The notes: a model not told the origin generated them from the sequence alone. A stretch of 5,828 nucleotides of DNA from G039029935 sp039029935 (GCA_039029935.1 JBCCFC010000907.1:1-5828), one strand, 5' to 3'. Counted from the stretch's first letter, positions 1 through 5,828 are shown. Translations and numbers: made by a program.

Positions 1-2
1 GG

Positions 3-1724
3 ATTTTGCTGGTTGATGATGAACCTGTCAATCTGCAAGTGTTATCAAATTATCTCGCTGCTTATAATTATGCGCTGGTCGAGGCGGCGACAGGAGTCGA
101 GGCGTTGCAGATTATTGAGAATGGACCAGCACCCGATTTGATTATTTTAGATGTGATGATGCCTCGCATGACGGGGTATGAGGTTTGTGAAAAAGTGCGT
201 ACACAATTCTTGCCCAGCGAACTGCCCGTGATCCTGTTGACGGCAAAGACACAGGTGACGGATGTAGTGACCGGGTTAAATATGGGAGCAAATGATTACT
301 TGACTAAACCGATTGCACGCGAGGAACTTGTCGCTCGCATCCAGACACAATTAAATGTGAAAACATTGGTTGAAGAGAAGACAAAGCTACAAGAAGAAAG
401 CGAACAGCGGCTACGCCTAATTGTCGAGGCCACCCCAGTCCCCATGCTGATTAGCCGGATTTCGGATGGCAGAATACGCTACGCCAATGATTTGGTCAAT
501 GAGCTATTTTACCAAGAGGAGAGCAACGAGTCTACCCTCGGCCAAATGCTCCCATCATTCTTTGTCGATGTCTCTCGATGGCGCGATCTGCTTGAACAAA
601 TACACACTGCTAGCTCGATTGATGCCTTTGAGGTTGTATTACGCGCACCCACACCCCTACCTGGGGGCCAAGAGACGAAAGAACGGTGGGTCTCCTTGTC
701 TGTGCGTTCGTTGGCCTATGACGAAGAGGATGCTATCCTGATTGCGCTCTATGATGTCACCGACCGCAAGGTTTCGGAGCAGCGGATGCGTGCACAGATT
801 GAAGAGCTACGTTTTGTGCTGGATGAAGCATTACAGAGCGCACACACGGCGCAGATGACGGGAACCAGCCGCTTCTTGCCCATCACGGGGATGGATGAAC
901 AGGCGGCATCACAGGCTACCATGAGCGAGATGCCAACGATGCCCCGGCTGGCACGCGTACGCCCAACACAAATTATTACTGTCCATTCATTTCATGGTGG
1001 TACAGGGAAGTCCTTTGTGACAGCCAATCTTGCGGCATTACTGGCTGCAGGTGGTCAGCGCGTGGGTATGATTGATACCAATCTACAATCACCGGGGCTA
1101 CATGCACTCTTGGGTCGTAGAGGGCATTCATTCTCCTCAACGCTCAATGATTTCCTGTGGCAGAAAGTGGATATCGAACAACCAACCTATGATGTCACAC
1201 CACATCTGAGCACAGAGGTGATGGGGCGCATGTGGCTGTTGCCTGCCAGCACCGAACCCGGAGAGATGGCGCAGATTTTGAGCCAAGGCTATGACGCACA
1301 CATGTTGACCGACAGTTTTCGGCTCTTTGCGGAGCGGTTGCATCTGGACGTATTGCTGATTGACACGCATTCGGGTATGAATGAAGAAGCACTACTGGCA
1401 ATGGAGATGGCGCATACGGTGTTGTTGATGATGCGGCCTGACGTGCGCGATTATGAAGGTGCCAGTATCTCGCTACAAGTAGCAAGGCGCTTGGGGATGG
1501 ACCGTATCATGCTGCTCTTGAATCAAGTGTCCAGTAAGGATAATTTCGAGGAAATACGAGCGCAAGCAGAAGAAGCCTTTCACTGCGACATCACGGAGAT
1601 GTTGCCATTCACAGAGATGGTGGCAAACTTTGATGGCGATGGCATGTTTTCCATGCGCTATCCAGATCATGTGTTGACGGTTGCATTGCGACGGCTGATT
1701 GGTCAGTTGATGCGAGTTGATTAG
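3..1724 (+). CDS. Receiver-PAS-MinD/ParA-like ATPase fusion (5' end outside window)
   Basis: Likely a cytoplasmic signalling protein in which a phosphorylatable receiver controls a MinD/ParA-type ATPase. Residues are numbered from the TTG at position 6. The receiver (about 1-116) has the acidic pair D4-D5, phosphoacceptor D49 in LDVMMPRMTGYE, switch T79 and K101-P102. Its sequence resembles receivers of hybrid histidine kinases. A coiled coil (about 118-138) leads to a PAS-like domain (about 136-257) ending in the typical VTDRK. A second coiled coil and a Ser/Thr/Met-rich linker follow (258-322). The ATPase (323-572) has P-loop HGGTGKS (330-336), D357 in the switch segment IDTNLQSPG and Walker B D453 in LLIDTHSG. 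The usual deviant Walker-A signature Lys is His330. The frame stays open to the left edge (Ile codon at 3-5), so TTG 6 is not the real start. The true start could be a few codons upstream, or a kinase region could precede it. CpaE/TadZ of Tad pili also join a receiver-like domain to such an ATPase, but no tad genes are visible here. The domain calls are firm; the biological role is unknown. Confidence 0.9.
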   Translation: MLLVDDEPVNLQVLSNYLAAYNYALVEAATGVEALQIIENGPAPDLIILDVMMPRMTGYEVCEKVRTQFLPSELPVILLTAKTQVTDVVTGLNMGANDYLTKPIAREELVARIQTQLNVKTLVEEKTKLQEESEQRLRLIVEATPVPMLISRISDGRIRYANDLVNELFYQEESNESTLGQMLPSFFVDVSRWRDLLEQIHTASSIDAFEVVLRAPTPLPGGQETKERWVSLSVRSLAYDEEDAILIALYDVTDRKVSEQRMRAQIEELRFVLDEALQSAHTAQMTGTSRFLPITGMDEQAASQATMSEMPTMPRLARVRPTQIITVHSFHGGTGKSFVTANLAALLAAGGQRVGMIDTNLQSPGLHALLGRRGHSFSSTLNDFLWQKVDIEQPTYDVTPHLSTEVMGRMWLLPASTEPGEMAQILSQGYDAHMLTDSFRLFAERLHLDVLLIDTHSGMNEEALLAMEMAHTVLLMMRPDVRDYEGASISLQVARRLGMDRIMLLLNQVSSKDNFEEIRAQAEEAFHCDITEMLPFTEMVANFDGDGMFSMRYPDHVLTVALRRLIGQLMRVD

Positions 1725-1742
1725 AATGTTGCAGGTTGCAAG

Positions 1743-1771
1743 GTTGAAGAGTTGAAGAGTTGAAGAGTTGA
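1743..1771. repeat. 8-bp tandem repeat, 3.6 copies
   Basis: The unit gttgaaga is repeated exactly at 1743, 1751 and 1759, with a partial copy gttga at 1767-1771. Two related shorter units (gttgcag at 1728, gttgcaag at 1735) precede it, so the array decays toward the stop codon of the ATPase gene. It lies in the spacer between two same-strand genes. It resembles the short tandemly repeated repetitive sequences of filamentous bacteria, but no function can be read from it. Confidence 0.85.
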
Positions 1772-1773
1772 TT

Positions 1774-1836
1774 GTTTACTATTCACTCATCACTTATCAC
1801 TATTCACTCATCACTATTCACTATTCACTATTTACT
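1774..1836. repeat. 7-bp tandem repeat, nine units, ending just before the ABC transporter start
   Basis: Nine consecutive 7-base units run without a break in period: gtttact, attcact, catcact, tatcact, attcact, catcact, attcact, attcact, atttact. Only the first three positions vary much; the core yact is constant. A decayed unit (atacttt, 1837-1843) abuts the ATG at 1844. The array replaces the region where a ribosome binding site would be expected, and no purine-rich Shine-Dalgarno sequence is present. Because 21 bases make three units and seven codons, a reading frame through it gives an artificial heptapeptide repeat. Confidence 0.9.
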
Positions 1837-1843
1837 ATACTTT

Positions 1844-4387
1844 ATGACATATACAAACAAGACAGATACGCCAGGTAGCTTGTTTTATTTTCTCAAACAA
1901 GGCATTCTGGTCTACCTACGACCCTATGTGTCGTATCATGTGCATCTGTTCTGCACAGTAGCCTATATCGTTGCTTTTGAAACAGCCCTACCCCTGCTGT
2001 TGCGTTTTTTGATTGATGATGTCTTAAGCAATCAAGATGAAACTGCGTCACTGCTCTGGAAAACGTTGTTCCTGATGGTAGGGCTATATATCATCCTTAT
2101 TATTGTGCGTGTGTGGCAAGCCTATATACGCGCACAATTGGGCAGCGCACTCAAGCGTACATTGCGCATCATGCTCTTTGATCATGTGCAACGGCTACCC
2201 AGTGATTACTTTGATAAGGTTGAACCGGGCATGATTGCAGGCTTGTTTGCCCATGAGTTGATGGATGTGCTGGAATCCTTGCGCGATCTCTTTATACGGG
2301 GGTTAGCCGCCTTTCTCACGTCTGCTGTGTTGCTCACAACCCTCTTCTTGCTCAACTGGCCCTTTGCGCTCACCATCACCATCCTCATCCCCTTAACCAT
2401 CTATTTCTCACAAGGCGCACTCCAGCGAGCAACGGTTGCCAGTTCCGAGGAAACCAGCGAGGACCTTGCCATTGTCTCGGCAGTACAAGATCAGGTGAAT
2501 GTCCAAGAAATTACCCGCGCCTTTGGTCTGGGTGAGACATCGCTCAATCATTTCACCGAGAAGGTGCTGCGCTATGACCCCAATACAAAAAAGAGTCGTT
2601 GGCAAAATTTCCGAGAAGGACTACGCAAACCGCCATTTCTGCTCAGTATGGTCAGCGTCACCTCTGAAAATCAGCAAAGTTTGGTCAACGCCTTCTCCAT
2701 CGGCATGGGGGCCTATCTCGTCTTTATTGGTCAGTTGACGATTGGCGATTTTTCTGCCTTTATCTTGATTATCCCCAAACTTGGCAGTGTCATCGACACC
2801 TTCTGGCGCTATTTACAGGACTCAATCAATGCCGCGTCTGGGCTAGAGGCAATGGAGCGGATGATGGCACAGGCTGCCCCATCCGAATCGGAAACCCATC
2901 TGACCGAGCTACCTCGGCCAGAGCGAGGACAAGAAATTCGCTTTAAAGATGTCACCTTTGGATATACTGAGGATATACGCATTTTAAACAAGCTTAACCT
3001 CACCATTCCCATCGGACGTTCATTGGCGATTGTTGGACGTAGCGGTTCGGGCAAAAGCACTTTGCTGCGGCTCCTGTTGCGCTTTTACGAGCCATCCGGT
3101 GGCGTCATTGATTTTGATGGCATCAAGCTTTCCGAATTCAGCCACAAATCGCTGCGCGAGAAGATTGGAACCGTCTTTCAACATACCCCGCTTTTGCACG
3201 CCAGTATCCGCGACAATCTCCTGCTTGCCAACGATGATGCGACCATTGAGGACATTATCCATGCCACACAGGCTGCAGGCATCCACCCCTATATTACCAG
3301 CCTGCCCGATGGCTATGACACCATGATTGGTGATGACGGTGATGTCTTCTCCGAGGGGCAGCTACAGCGTATCGCCATTGCCCGTGCGATTTTGCGCAAA
3401 CCCAGAATTCTGTTGTTGGACGAAGTGACCGCCTCATTGGACCCCGAAGCGGAAGCATCCATCAACCAGACCATTCAGCAGTTGACCAAGACCAGCACGG
3501 TGATTTTGGTGACACACCGACTCAGTTCCGCCGCCTTTGCCGACCAGATTGTCGTGATGGATGAAGGTACAATTGTCGAATCAGGAACCCATGAAAGCCT
3601 AGTCGCAAAAGAAGGGCTATATCGCTCATTCTGGCAGATGCAGACAGGCTTTATCATCAGTGCCGATGGTCTCCATGCGCAGGTACGCAGCGAGCGGCTC
3701 CAGACAATCCCGCTCTTCCGCCAGCTTGACTTAGACACGTTGGAGCAATTGGCAACCGAGTTTGTCTCCAAGTATTATCCCGCCAATGAAACACTCTTTG
3801 AGCAAGGGGATGTTGGTGACTCCTTCTACATCATCGTGCGTGGTCGTGTGGCCGTCTCCGCCTCGGGAGCCAGTGACCGCACAATTGAATTGGCCGAGTT
3901 ACAGGACGGCGATTACTTTGGCGAGGGCGCGCTGTTGCATGGCAATAAACGCTCGGCCACCATTGTCACCAAACGCCCCACATTGGTGTTGACCCTGCCT
4001 GCCGACCGCTTCCACTACATTGTCGATGAAGTCACATCGCTGCGTGGTGTGGTCATGCAAATGGCCCTGGGGCGCAACCTGAGTATTGTCCATAGCCTTG
4101 GACGACGCAAACGTACACATCCTATTTGGGAACGATTGATTGATATGCCCGTGGAAGAAACACAAGACAAGGATGATGGACAGATGCCACACATGCACCA
4201 GAATGGTCATCAGGGAAATGGACATCATCCAAATGGACATCATCCAAACGGGCATCATCCAAACGGACATCACCATGTAAATCACCAAACCCAGTCCATC
4301 ATTCTACCGTCTGAATCAAACACGGATGCCCATTTGAGTGGTGTGAGCGCGTTGTCAGAAGAGGGGCGAGCGAAGGTGTTGGCATAG
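1844..4387 (+). CDS. ABC exporter half-transporter with C-terminal cyclic-nucleotide-binding domain and His-rich tail
   Basis: An 847-residue inner-membrane ATP-driven exporter, expected to act as a homodimer or heterodimer; the substrate is unknown. Six membrane helices are visible (about 33-60, 72-95, 150-173, 174-195, 280-300 and 305-325). The nucleotide-binding domain (about 365-602) is complete: A-loop Y374, Walker A GRSGSGKST (398-406, K404), Q-loop Q446, signature FSEGQ (502-506), Walker B with D526 and catalytic E527, D-loop SLD and H-loop H558. A CRP/PKA-like cyclic-nucleotide-binding domain follows (about 615-745). Its phosphate-binding cassette FGEGALLHGNKRSAT keeps E694 (ribose contact) and R703 (phosphate contact), so cAMP or cGMP binding is plausible. 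The tail has 13 His between 781 and 814. There is no C39 peptidase domain, unlike many cyclic-nucleotide-linked bacteriocin exporters. ATG 1844 is preferred over the TTG at 1772, because that extension would only translate the 7-bp DNA repeat. No Shine-Dalgarno sequence is seen. It lies 119 bp downstream of the ATPase gene, so an operon is possible. Confidence 0.93.
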   Translation: MTYTNKTDTPGSLFYFLKQGILVYLRPYVSYHVHLFCTVAYIVAFETALPLLLRFLIDDVLSNQDETASLLWKTLFLMVGLYIILIIVRVWQAYIRAQLGSALKRTLRIMLFDHVQRLPSDYFDKVEPGMIAGLFAHELMDVLESLRDLFIRGLAAFLTSAVLLTTLFLLNWPFALTITILIPLTIYFSQGALQRATVASSEETSEDLAIVSAVQDQVNVQEITRAFGLGETSLNHFTEKVLRYDPNTKKSRWQNFREGLRKPPFLLSMVSVTSENQQSLVNAFSIGMGAYLVFIGQLTIGDFSAFILIIPKLGSVIDTFWRYLQDSINAASGLEAMERMMAQAAPSESETHLTELPRPERGQEIRFKDVTFGYTEDIRILNKLNLTIPIGRSLAIVGRSGSGKSTLLRLLLRFYEPSGGVIDFDGIKLSEFSHKSLREKIGTVFQHTPLLHASIRDNLLLANDDATIEDIIHATQAAGIHPYITSLPDGYDTMIGDDGDVFSEGQLQRIAIARAILRKPRILLLDEVTASLDPEAEASINQTIQQLTKTSTVILVTHRLSSAAFADQIVVMDEGTIVESGTHESLVAKEGLYRSFWQMQTGFIISADGLHAQVRSERLQTIPLFRQLDLDTLEQLATEFVSKYYPANETLFEQGDVGDSFYIIVRGRVAVSASGASDRTIELAELQDGDYFGEGALLHGNKRSATIVTKRPTLVLTLPADRFHYIVDEVTSLRGVVMQMALGRNLSIVHSLGRRKRTHPIWERLIDMPVEETQDKDDGQMPHMHQNGHQGNGHHPNGHHPNGHHPNGHHHVNHQTQSIILPSESNTDAHLSGVSALSEEGRAKVLA
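4217..4273 (+). repeat. 15-bp in-frame tandem repeat coding for NGHHP units
   Basis: Three full 15-base copies (4217-4231, 4232-4246, 4247-4261) and a partial fourth (4262-4273) differ only at third positions or single bases (aat/aac, gga/ggg). Each encodes Asn-Gly-His-His-Pro. Together with flanking His residues this gives the exporter a flexible His-rich tail after the cyclic-nucleotide domain. The near identity of the copies points to recent expansion by slippage. Such tails can bind Zn, Ni or Co, but metal binding is inferred only. Confidence 0.9.
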
Positions 4388-4391
4388 ACGT

Positions 4392-5690
4392 TTATTTCTC
4401 TGATGGCTGGACAGATCCCTGATACAACCCCACCCGATCCACCCGCAGCACCACCGTTGCCACCACAATAATCACGCCAACAAATATAAAACCATAACTG
4501 ATCTGAATATCCGCCAACCACCCCATCGCCAGCGTCATCACAGCAACATAGAGGCTATTCACAAGGTTGATTAGTGAGAGGACCGTTGCACGATTCTCGG
4601 AATGGATGAGTTCGTTCTGATAGGCGGAGAGCAGTGGATTTTTGAGCGTGGTTGTGCTATAGGTGAGGATGAAGAGCAGAAAGACGGCAGGGATACTTGT
4701 AACCAACCCAAAGAGAATATAGAAGAGACCCGGCAGAATGGTGGTCATAAATAGCCCCATTCTTGCGCCAAGCCATTCCTCCAGTTTATAGACATACCGC
4801 TCGCTTATGCCTGCAACCAGCGCGGCGATGGCAAAGGCGATGCCCATCCAGAAGGCTTCGATGTGAAACTGGGCAAAGTACGGCTGATAGAGTCCCACAA
4901 GCGGTGCGGAAAAGGTGGCGGTAAAGACACCGATGAGTAGTAACCATTGTAGAAGACGACTCCCGCGTAGATGCTGCACACCATCCCGTAGAAGAGCCAG
5001 AGAGGATTGTGTATCTGTCTGCGTATCTGTCTGTGTATTTGTCTGTGTATCTGTCTGCGTATCTGTCTGTGAATTTGCCAGGGCCTCTGCCTGAACATTT
5101 GCTCTGGATGGCTCCACCAGCGTACAGGCGATGAGCAACGCAACGCCCACACTACAGGCCGTGAGGAAGACAGCTATCAGGAAACGGTCTAATGTGTAGA
5201 TGGGGACCAGTAGGCTGCCCAGAATTGGTGCAAGAAAAAAGGCAAATTGAAAGGCCATGCCATTCAGTCCCATCGCTTTTTTCATCTGTTGCTCACGGTC
5301 TTCCCCTTCTAATGAATCATAGACCAACGCTTCAACACAGCCAGAGAGAAAGGCAAAGCCAACGCCAGCGATGATGGAGATTAAGACAAAGGCCCAATAG
5401 CTGCGCGAAAAGAGATAGAGGACCTCACCGAGTACCTGGAACGCCAAGGCCACGATGATGGACTGTTTGCGTCCAATTCTGTCGGCAATGATGCCTGTGG
5501 GTACTTCAACCACAAACATTGTGCCGACGATGATGGACCAAATCGAATTGACCTGGAGCAGATTGAGGCCGCGTTCTTGGAGATAGAGCGTTCCCACATG
5601 GCTATAGATATAGAGGCTAGAGAAGAACGTGATGAGTTCGATCTTGGCTGTGTTGTTGAATTGGTATTGTAACCAGTATCGTTTTGGCAT
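4392..5690 (-). CDS. MFS transporter, 12 membrane helices
   Basis: A 432-residue inner-membrane secondary transporter of the major facilitator superfamily, probably a proton-coupled efflux permease; the substrate cannot be assigned. Twelve hydrophobic segments are visible in two halves of six. Motif A in the loop between helices 2 and 3 is classical: GIIADRIGRK at residues 66-75, with D70, R71, R74 and K75. The central loop between helices 6 and 7 carries a Thr-Asp-Thr-Gln repeat (about 208-227). Length is typical for the family. ATG 5690 (MPKRYWLQ) is chosen. An in-frame TTG at 5768 would add 26 residues, but it lies in the loop of an inverted repeat that probably overlaps the transcription start. 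No Shine-Dalgarno sequence precedes ATG 5690; a 12-bp duplicated sequence sits there instead. The stop codon is 4 bp from the stop of the convergent ABC exporter. Because of the convergent layout it is transcribed separately from the exporter, and any functional link is by proximity only. Confidence 0.92.
   Translation of the reverse strand: MPKRYWLQYQFNNTAKIELITFFSSLYIYSHVGTLYLQERGLNLLQVNSIWSIIVGTMFVVEVPTGIIADRIGRKQSIIVALAFQVLGEVLYLFSRSYWAFVLISIIAGVGFAFLSGCVEALVYDSLEGEDREQQMKKAMGLNGMAFQFAFFLAPILGSLLVPIYTLDRFLIAVFLTACSVGVALLIACTLVEPSRANVQAEALANSQTDTQTDTQTNTQTDTQTDTQSSLALLRDGVQHLRGSRLLQWLLLIGVFTATFSAPLVGLYQPYFAQFHIEAFWMGIAFAIAALVAGISERYVYKLEEWLGARMGLFMTTILPGLFYILFGLVTSIPAVFLLFILTYSTTTLKNPLLSAYQNELIHSENRATVLSLINLVNSLYVAVMTLAMGWLADIQISYGFIFVGVIIVVATVVLRVDRVGLYQGSVQPSEK
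5011..5070 (-). repeat. 12-bp in-frame tandem repeat, five copies, in the MFS central loop
   Basis: Read on the + strand, the unit gtatctgtctgc/t occurs five times in a row (5011, 5023, 5035, 5047, 5059) with only C/T changes. On the coding strand each copy gives Thr-Asp/Asn-Thr-Gln. It falls in the cytoplasmic loop between helices 6 and 7, where length variation is well tolerated in MFS proteins. It is probably a slippage-prone, non-catalytic linker. Confidence 0.9.
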
Positions 5691-5714
5691 AGTTTTCAGA
5701 ATGGTTTTCAGAAT
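5691..5714 (-). repeat. 12-bp direct duplication abutting the MFS start codon
   Basis: On the coding strand the 12-mer attctgaaaacc is followed directly by attctgaaaact and then the ATG; one base differs. The duplication occupies the region where a ribosome binding site would be, but neither copy has a GGAG-like core. The sequence is in frame with the gene (Ile-Leu-Lys-Thr twice), so it would be coding only if translation began further upstream. Confidence 0.75.
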
Positions 5715-5756
5715 GGTTGCAATGAGTACGTTACTGCGTCTGTCCGCAGAAATTGT

Positions 5757-5782
5757 TAGTCTATCCAAACTTTGATAGACTA
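5757..5782. promoter_or_regulatory. Perfect 9-bp inverted repeat upstream of the MFS gene, candidate operator
   Basis: The arms tagtctatc (5757-5765) and gatagacta (5774-5782) are exact reverse complements, separated by 8 bases (caaacttt). The loop continues the symmetry at two further pairs (AA with TT). The 26-bp element lies 66 bp upstream of the MFS ATG and directly downstream of a possible -10 element, so it would overlap the transcription start. This is the typical position for a TetR- or MarR-type repressor site controlling an efflux pump. It could instead act as a 5' mRNA stem-loop. No regulator gene is present in the window. Confidence 0.6.
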
Positions 5783-5783
5783 C

Positions 5784-5811
5784 AAAATATACTAAACAAT
5801 GAAAACATCAA
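5784..5811 (-). promoter_or_regulatory. Possible sigma70-type promoter for the MFS gene
   Basis: On the minus strand, TTGATG (5806-5811) is separated by 16 bases from TATTTT (5784-5789). An alternative -10 is TATATT, two bases upstream. The region is AT-rich compared with the genes and lies just upstream of the inverted repeat, so predicted transcription starts near 5776. The hexamers are imperfect and AT-rich DNA gives chance matches, so this call is weak. Confidence 0.3.
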
Positions 5812-5828
5812 TTAAGTAAACCCAAGAA

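Noticed and set aside
3..1724. Tad pilus CpaE/TadZ assignment
   Set aside because: The receiver-plus-ATPase order is similar, but a PAS domain is inserted, the receiver keeps its phosphoacceptor and no tad/cpa genes are visible. It is kept only as an analogy.
1774..1836. CRISPR-like array
   Set aside because: Units are 7 bp and directly contiguous, with no spacers and no cas genes.
1836..1841. TATACT as a -10 element for the exporter gene
   Set aside because: It lies 2 bp from the ATG, so transcription would begin inside the gene. The match arises from the repeat composition.
1772..1843. N-terminal extension of the exporter from TTG 1772
   Set aside because: It would only translate the 7-bp DNA repeat into a Thr-Ile-His-Ser-type peptide. 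ATG 1844 is followed by a normal exporter N-terminus.
1725..1843. Rho-independent terminator between the ATPase and exporter genes
   Set aside because: The repeats are direct, not inverted. I found no GC-rich stem followed by a T run.
3899..4288. 129-codon open frame on the minus strand opposite the exporter tail
   Set aside because: Its Met/Trp-rich repeat is the antisense of the NGHHP repeat and cyclic-nucleotide domain. It has no start signal or recognisable domain.
4805..5152. 115-codon minus-strand frame with an Arg-Gln-Ile-His repeat
   Set aside because: It is an alternative frame of the 12-bp repeat inside the MFS gene, whose own frame encodes clear membrane helices.
5691..5768. N-terminal extension of the MFS protein from TTG 5768
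   Set aside because: The extension is polar, includes the 12-bp duplication, and begins in the loop of the inverted repeat at or near the likely transcription start. ATG 5690 starts a typical MFS N-terminus.

Overview
The window carries three protein-coding genes and almost no other space. Two lie on the + strand (a truncated signalling/ATPase fusion, then an ABC exporter). A third, a major facilitator (MFS) transporter, lies on the - strand and converges on the exporter. No tRNA, rRNA, CRISPR array or insertion sequence was seen. The overall style suggests a free-living, signalling-rich bacterium, most likely Chloroflexota or possibly Cyanobacteria: a hybrid-kinase-type receiver domain, a MinD/ParA-like ATPase with a 'SFxGGTGKS' P-loop, a cyclic-nucleotide-binding ABC exporter, intergenic 7-8 bp tandem repeats, and weak or absent Shine-Dalgarno sequences. 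This placement is inferred from protein style and recall, not from a search.

Region 1 (3-1724, +) is the 3' part, or nearly all, of a gene encoding a phosphoacceptor receiver domain, a short coiled coil, a PAS-like domain, a second coiled coil and linker, and a complete MinD/ParA-type ATPase. The reading frame is open to the left edge, so the start is outside the window and a histidine-kinase part may be missing. Region 2 (1725-1843) is a 119-bp spacer made mostly of two different short tandem repeats: an 8-bp unit, then nine 7-bp units that end seven bases before the next ATG.

Region 3 (1844-4387, +) encodes an 847-residue half-transporter of the exporter type. It has six membrane helices, a complete nucleotide-binding domain, a C-terminal CRP-like cyclic-nucleotide-binding domain with its key Glu and Arg, and a histidine-rich tail built from a 15-bp DNA repeat. 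Region 4 (4392-5690, -) encodes a 12-helix MFS transporter with a clear motif A and a Thr/Asp/Gln repeat in its central loop. Its upstream region (5691-5828) holds a perfect 9-bp inverted repeat next to a possible promoter, which looks like a repressor operator.

A working model, by inference only: phosphorylation and PAS sensing control a positioning or switch ATPase (gene 1), cyclic nucleotide controls an exporter (gene 2), and an MFS pump is separately regulated. Genes 1 and 2 are in the same orientation with no terminator seen between them, so co-transcription is possible. The MFS gene is a separate transcription unit. A recurrent theme is short tandem repetition: five separate 7-15 bp arrays occur in 5.8 kb, both between and inside genes.
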